Under the pieces are notes generated by a model. That model was not told where the DNA came from and ran no database searches. It saw only the letters and a program-made list of their open reading frames with translations. Positions 61,050 to 64,000 of a DNA stretch of 64,000 nucleotides are shown here, piece by piece. A program made the translations under genes and the position numbers. Origin of the DNA: Xanthobacteraceae bacterium (GTDB taxonomy: Bacteria > Pseudomonadota > Alphaproteobacteria > Rhizobiales > Xanthobacteraceae); the NCBI GenBank assembly GCA_019454205.1, contig CP075369.1, positions 248,001 to 312,000 of the forward strand, written 5' to 3'. Each line of letters begins with the position of its first letter. The stretch's first letter is position 1.

Positions 61050-61749
61050 CGGCCTGGCCCGTCTGCGGCCTGCCGACCAGCGCTTCGGCGCGTGCGGTTG
61101 CGCGGTTCAATCGCCGTTCGACTTCGAGCCGCGCCGCTTCGAGCGCCTCGTCGTCGGCGTCGGGCGGAACGCGCAACGCTTCCTCGACCACGAACGCCAT
61201 GCGTCCGAACGGAAGATGCAGGCTCGACTTGTCCCAGTTGTTGAGCGCGATGCGGCGGCTGGTGGCCATCGCGCCGGGATAGATCGGACGTCCGGAAATC
61301 TTTGCGATGGTGACGATGCCGAGGCCGGCGCGGCGCGAGACTTTCGGCACGTCCGCGGTCATCGCGACGTTGATGCCTTCGGCGAGCGTGTCGATCATCT
61401 GCCGCGTGGCTGCGACGCCGCCCTTGCGCTGGAAGTCGTTGCCATGCGCGCCGGAGCCGCGGATCGTCCCGATCCCGAGCACTTCCGCGGCAATGGCGTT
61501 TACATCCGCATCGAAAGAACGGGAGATCATGACCTTGGCCCGGTGATGCGCTTTGGGTGCGAACGGCGCGAGAAAATGCTGCCCGTGCCAGAACGTGAAT
61601 ATAAGCGGCATTTCCTGATCGAGCCAGTCATAGAGATTGGCTGGCTCCACCGTCAGGCGCTGCGTCTTCCATACGAACCACAGGTAATATGCGACCATGC
61701 GGCCAAGCGTTTGCCGCACGATCCACGACTTGCGAATTTTACGCCACAT
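61039..61749 (-). CDS. DUF374 / lysophospholipid acyltransferase-family protein
   Basis: 236 residues. The catalytic-type block FTFWHGQHFLAPFAP is followed by KVMISRSFDADVNAIAAEVLGIGTIRGSGAHGNDFQRKGG, and MTADVPKVSRRAGLGIVTIAKISGRPIYP completes the DUF374 pattern. Its position directly upstream of waaA suggests a role in LPS or lipid A acylation, which is inference. A hydrophobic segment near residues 15-35 could hold it to the inner membrane. Confidence 0.87.
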   Translation of the reverse strand: MWRKIRKSWIVRQTLGRMVAYYLWFVWKTQRLTVEPANLYDWLDQEMPLIFTFWHGQHFLAPFAPKAHHRAKVMISRSFDADVNAIAAEVLGIGTIRGSGAHGNDFQRKGGVAATRQMIDTLAEGINVAMTADVPKVSRRAGLGIVTIAKISGRPIYPGAMATSRRIALNNWDKSSLHLPFGRMAFVVEEALRVPPDADDEALEAARLEVERRLNRATARAEALVGRPQTGQADGA

Positions 61750-61769
61750 GAGTGATCCGGCGCCGGAAG

Positions 61770-62012
61770 TTATGCGCGCCGCGTACCATCCGTCTCCGGA
61801 TCGAGCAACCGGTGCAGGTGAACGATGAAATAGCGCATCATTGCGTTATCGACGGTTTGCTGCGCCTTCGATTTCCACGCCTGATACGCCGTTGCGTAAT
61901 TTGGATAGATTCCAACGATGTCGAGACGGCCGAGATCGCGGAATTCCGTGCCGTCGAGCGCCGTCAGTTCGCCGCCGAATACGAGGTGGAGAAGTTGTTT
62001 TTGCGTCGTCAT
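61770..62012 (-). CDS. DUF4170 family protein
   Basis: 80 residues, soluble. It contains LHLVFGGELTALDGTEFRDLGRLDIVGIYPNYATAYQAWKSKAQQTVDNAMMRYFIVHLHRLLDPE, the whole DUF4170 domain. This small alphaproteobacterial family always lies among Kdo/lipid A genes, as here between cysQ and the DUF374 gene. Function unknown. Confidence 0.88.
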   Translation of the reverse strand: MTTQKQLLHLVFGGELTALDGTEFRDLGRLDIVGIYPNYATAYQAWKSKAQQTVDNAMMRYFIVHLHRLLDPETDGTRRA

Positions 62013-62033
62013 GCGCGCTCTTGTTTCCCTGCT

Positions 62034-62822
62034 TTACCGGTTTGCAAGCGCCGCCAGCAGCGGTGCATGCAAGGATTTGCCCGAAGCAACGAGCATGCCG
62101 TGTTTCGGCACGGGGCGGTTGTAGCGCGGCAGGTTGCCCGCGCTATCGGTCAATTTGCCGCCAGCCTCGTGAATGATCAAATCGGCGGCAGCAATGTCCC
62201 AATCGTTGGCGTTCTCGCGCGCCAGTGCGCCGTCGATTTCCCCGCTGGCCACCCGCGCAAGGCGCACGGCGATGGCATGAATATGGGGGGCGCTTGTCAT
62301 ATTTCCGGTCTGCGCGAAGGTTTTCTCCAGGCCGTAAGGCCGGGCGATAGCCGCCGTCTTCACGTCGCGCGGTTCGCTGGCCGAGATCGCCGTGCCGTTG
62401 CGGGTCGCGCCGTTGCCGAGTGCTGCCGCGAACAGTTCGCCGGTCGCAGGCACGAAAACCGCGCCGAGCACCGGCCGCCCTTCCTCCACGAGCGCTGCGC
62501 ATACGGCCCAGTCTTCTTTCCCGGCGACGAAGGAGCGGGTGCCGTCGATCGGATCGACGATCCAGATGCGGGATTTCTCCAGCCGCGCGGGAGCGTCCGC
62601 GGTTTCTTCCGAAAGCCAGCCCGCATCGAGATCGGCCTCGAACAGCCGTTTGCGCAGGAACAGATCGACCGCGAGATCGGCTTCCGTCACCGGTGATTGA
62701 TTCTCTTTATTCCAGGTGCGCACGTCTTTCCGGAACATGGAGAGCGCGAGTCGGCCGGCTTCCGAAACGGCATCTGTCAGCGCGGGAAGCAAAGCGGCGC
62801 TCGGCGCGGAAGAGATCGTCAT
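62034..62822 (-). CDS. 3'(2'),5'-bisphosphate nucleotidase / inositol monophosphatase-family protein (CysQ-like)
   Basis: 262 residues. Metal and phosphate motifs are VTEADLAVDLFLRK, IWIVDPIDGTRSFVAGKEDWAV (DPIDGT) and NDWDIAAADLIIHEAGGKLTD (WD...A...GG). Enzymes of this type either hydrolyse 3'-phosphoadenosine-5'-phosphate, sparing sulfate metabolism, or act on inositol phosphates. In rhizobia this position is commonly annotated as cysQ or 3'(2'),5'-bisphosphate nucleotidase. It is the first gene of the leftward lipid A operon. Confidence 0.85.
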   Translation of the reverse strand: MTISSAPSAALLPALTDAVSEAGRLALSMFRKDVRTWNKENQSPVTEADLAVDLFLRKRLFEADLDAGWLSEETADAPARLEKSRIWIVDPIDGTRSFVAGKEDWAVCAALVEEGRPVLGAVFVPATGELFAAALGNGATRNGTAISASEPRDVKTAAIARPYGLEKTFAQTGNMTSAPHIHAIAVRLARVASGEIDGALARENANDWDIAAADLIIHEAGGKLTDSAGNLPRYNRPVPKHGMLVASGKSLHAPLLAALANR

Positions 62823-63001
62823 GGGCCCGCTCTAGAGGCTGTCCGGGGCGAGGGCAAGCAACGCTTTCTCAACGATGATGGCCGGATCGGCACTCTATCG
62901 AGGCAAAAAAGGAAAGATTTACCCAATCCCTTAAGCGGATCGTTCTGGCTTGCTGTCATGGTCGCTCCAACGACCGGAAAAATCCGGCGGGGGAGACGAA
63001 A

Positions 63002-63574
63002 TTGAGGCGTCAGACAGGCGCGGCCGAATACGCGCGGGAAGGATCGGGTCCTCTGTCCGGACCCGATCCGCTCCGCCTCCCGGCTGCATTCATCGCTTCC
63101 GACCCGGCCGCCGACGGCGGCGAACGCCGCGTCGAGATCGGCCAGGAGCGCGTCGATCTCCAGCGCAGCGTGCGCGGCGTGCACATGCATCTGAAATTGC
63201 CGCTTCAGGAATTTCTCGGCATCGCCGTGCGCGTGCTGATCGCGTCGGACGACATGCAGATTCACGTTCAGCTCGAACATCGCGACGAGGCACTGAGCAT
63301 CCCGCTCATGGTCTCGAACGACAGCGCGGCTTCGGCGATTGCCGCGCGGCGCTGGAGCCGTGCGCTCGGTCTTCCCGTGCTGATCGCCGGGGAAGGCGGG
63401 CGCTTGTGCAATCCCGCCGCCATGCGCAACCGGACCAAGGAAGCGCCGCGCCGCCGCAAACGCTCGATGCTGCGCCACCGCCGCACCACGATGCGGATTC
63501 GTCACGCCGCCGCGCAGACGCAATGCGCGAGCGCATCCCATGCCGGCGAGCGCGAAATCATCGCGCGCACCTGA
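63002..63574 (+). CDS. DUF6101 family protein
   Basis: 190 residues. Central region: LRLPAAFIASDPAADGGERRVEIGQERVDLQRSVRGVHMHLKLPLQEFLGIAVRVL, then VQLEHRDEALSIPLMVSNDSAASAIAARRWSRALGLPVL, followed by a strongly basic C-terminal tail (NRTKEAPRRRKRSMLRHRRTT). I recognise this as the DUF6101 family typical of Bradyrhizobiaceae, next to ubiA. The likely start is TTG at 63002, though an internal start cannot be excluded. Function unknown. The basic tail suggests nucleic-acid or membrane contact. Confidence 0.75.
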   Translation: MRRQTGAAEYAREGSGPLSGPDPLRLPAAFIASDPAADGGERRVEIGQERVDLQRSVRGVHMHLKLPLQEFLGIAVRVLIASDDMQIHVQLEHRDEALSIPLMVSNDSAASAIAARRWSRALGLPVLIAGEGGRLCNPAAMRNRTKEAPRRRKRSMLRHRRTTMRIRHAAAQTQCASASHAGEREIIART

Positions 63575-63575
63575 G

Positions 63576-64000
63576 CTAGTACGGAAAGCCGTTCGCCTTC
63601 GCGATCACGTCCGCGGTCAAACCCGCGAACAGCAAAAGCCCCGCGTCGCGGTTCGCGCGAAACAGTTTCAGGCAATAGGCCGGATTGTCGGCGTCGAGCG
63701 TCCGCACCTGCCATGCCAGATGCATCGCGAACGCTGCCAGTCCCGCGAACGAAAGAACGCCGCCGCCGGAGAACGCAATGGCGACCCCGGCAAGGATAAC
63801 GGTGCCCGCGTACAAAATCGCGATGGCGCTTCGGGTCTGTTCGCCGAACAGCCGCGCCGAGGATTTCACGCCGATGATCGCATCGTCGCGCCGGTCCTGG
63901 TGCGCGTAGATCGTGTCGTAGCCGATCACCCACAAAATTGTGCCCGCATATAAAACGAGCGGACGCCAGTCGAGGCTGCCGAACACGGCCGCCCATCCCA
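63576..64000 (-). CDS. ubiA: 4-hydroxybenzoate polyprenyltransferase UbiA, C-terminal part (5' end outside window)
   Basis: The frame is open to the right edge. About 141 C-terminal residues of the roughly 310 expected are present. The second aspartate-rich motif YDTIYAHQDRRDDAIIGVKSSARLFG is intact, and transmembrane helices follow (ILYAGTVILAGVAIAF, VLSFAGLAAFAMHLAWQV). UbiA attaches the polyprenyl chain to 4-hydroxybenzoate in ubiquinone synthesis at the inner membrane. It converges on the DUF6101 gene, stop to stop, with a 1-base gap. Confidence 0.93.
   Translation of the reverse strand, partial: GWAAVFGSLDWRPLVLYAGTILWVIGYDTIYAHQDRRDDAIIGVKSSARLFGEQTRSAIAILYAGTVILAGVAIAFSGGGVLSFAGLAAFAMHLAWQVRTLDADNPAYCLKLFRANRDAGLLLFAGLTADVIAKANGFPY

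Overview
This looks like a chromosomal segment of a GC-rich alphaproteobacterium of the Rhizobiales (Hyphomicrobiales), most likely near Bradyrhizobium, Rhodopseudomonas or Xanthobacteraceae. The main evidence is gene content and order: murA / DUF2948 / hisD / UPF0262 / low-Mr phosphatase / maf / yacG / tRNA-Phe, and cysQ / DUF4170 / DUF374 acyltransferase / waaA / lpxK beside DUF2093 and xseA. I see no rRNA, insertion sequence, prophage, integrase or CRISPR array. Coding density is high, and many neighbouring genes overlap by 1-16 bases.

Layout. 1-3850: end of a beta-oxidation operon (acyl-CoA dehydrogenase C-terminus, thiolase, FadB-type bifunctional enzyme). 3880-5490: small exported and membrane proteins. 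5530-15570: a probable acetate/small-carboxylate uptake and sensing module, comprising a two-subunit sodium/solute symporter, a NarL-type regulator, a giant symporter-linked hybrid histidine kinase (CrbS/CrbR-like), an unknown protein and an exonuclease-CBS-nucleotidyltransferase fusion. 15580-17270: mscL and an aminotransferase. 17510-22260: a three-gene 2-oxoacid oxidoreductase (KorCAB type) with its own NAD(P)H/FAD/Fe-S subunit. 22360-25680: metallophosphoesterase, Ser/Thr kinase-UspA fusion and an AbrB-type membrane protein. 25700-33670: tRNA-Thr, then the conserved murA-to-yacG block, interrupted by an acyl-CoA ligase and an SDR, then tRNA-Phe.

34110-41850: a complete branched-chain-type ABC importer followed by CatI/CatJ-like 3-oxoadipate CoA-transferase and PcaF-like thiolase, which suggests uptake of an aromatic-derived acid coupled to the last steps of the beta-ketoadipate pathway. 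41910-43390: glpD. 43390-48740: a tiny leader-like ORF abutting a terminator, rnk, a polyamine-type ABC transporter without a binding protein, pgi and arfB. 48790-53520: mutL, rsmD, rluB, tadA and a patatin-like lipase. 53540-56900: aminoglycoside-phosphotransferase-like protein, a fluoroacetate-dehalogenase-like hydrolase and purD. 56970-63570: xseA, DUF2093, the lipid A/Kdo operon, cysQ and DUF6101. The right edge cuts ubiA.

Most of the window is core metabolism. The parts I consider most worth checking are the leader peptide/attenuator candidate at 43400-43548, the dehalogenase with an intact active site, the symporter-kinase module with its exonuclease-CBS-DUF294 partner, the kinase/phosphatase pair, and the KorCAB enzyme with its structured leader. 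All functional calls are from reading the sequence. No database search was run.
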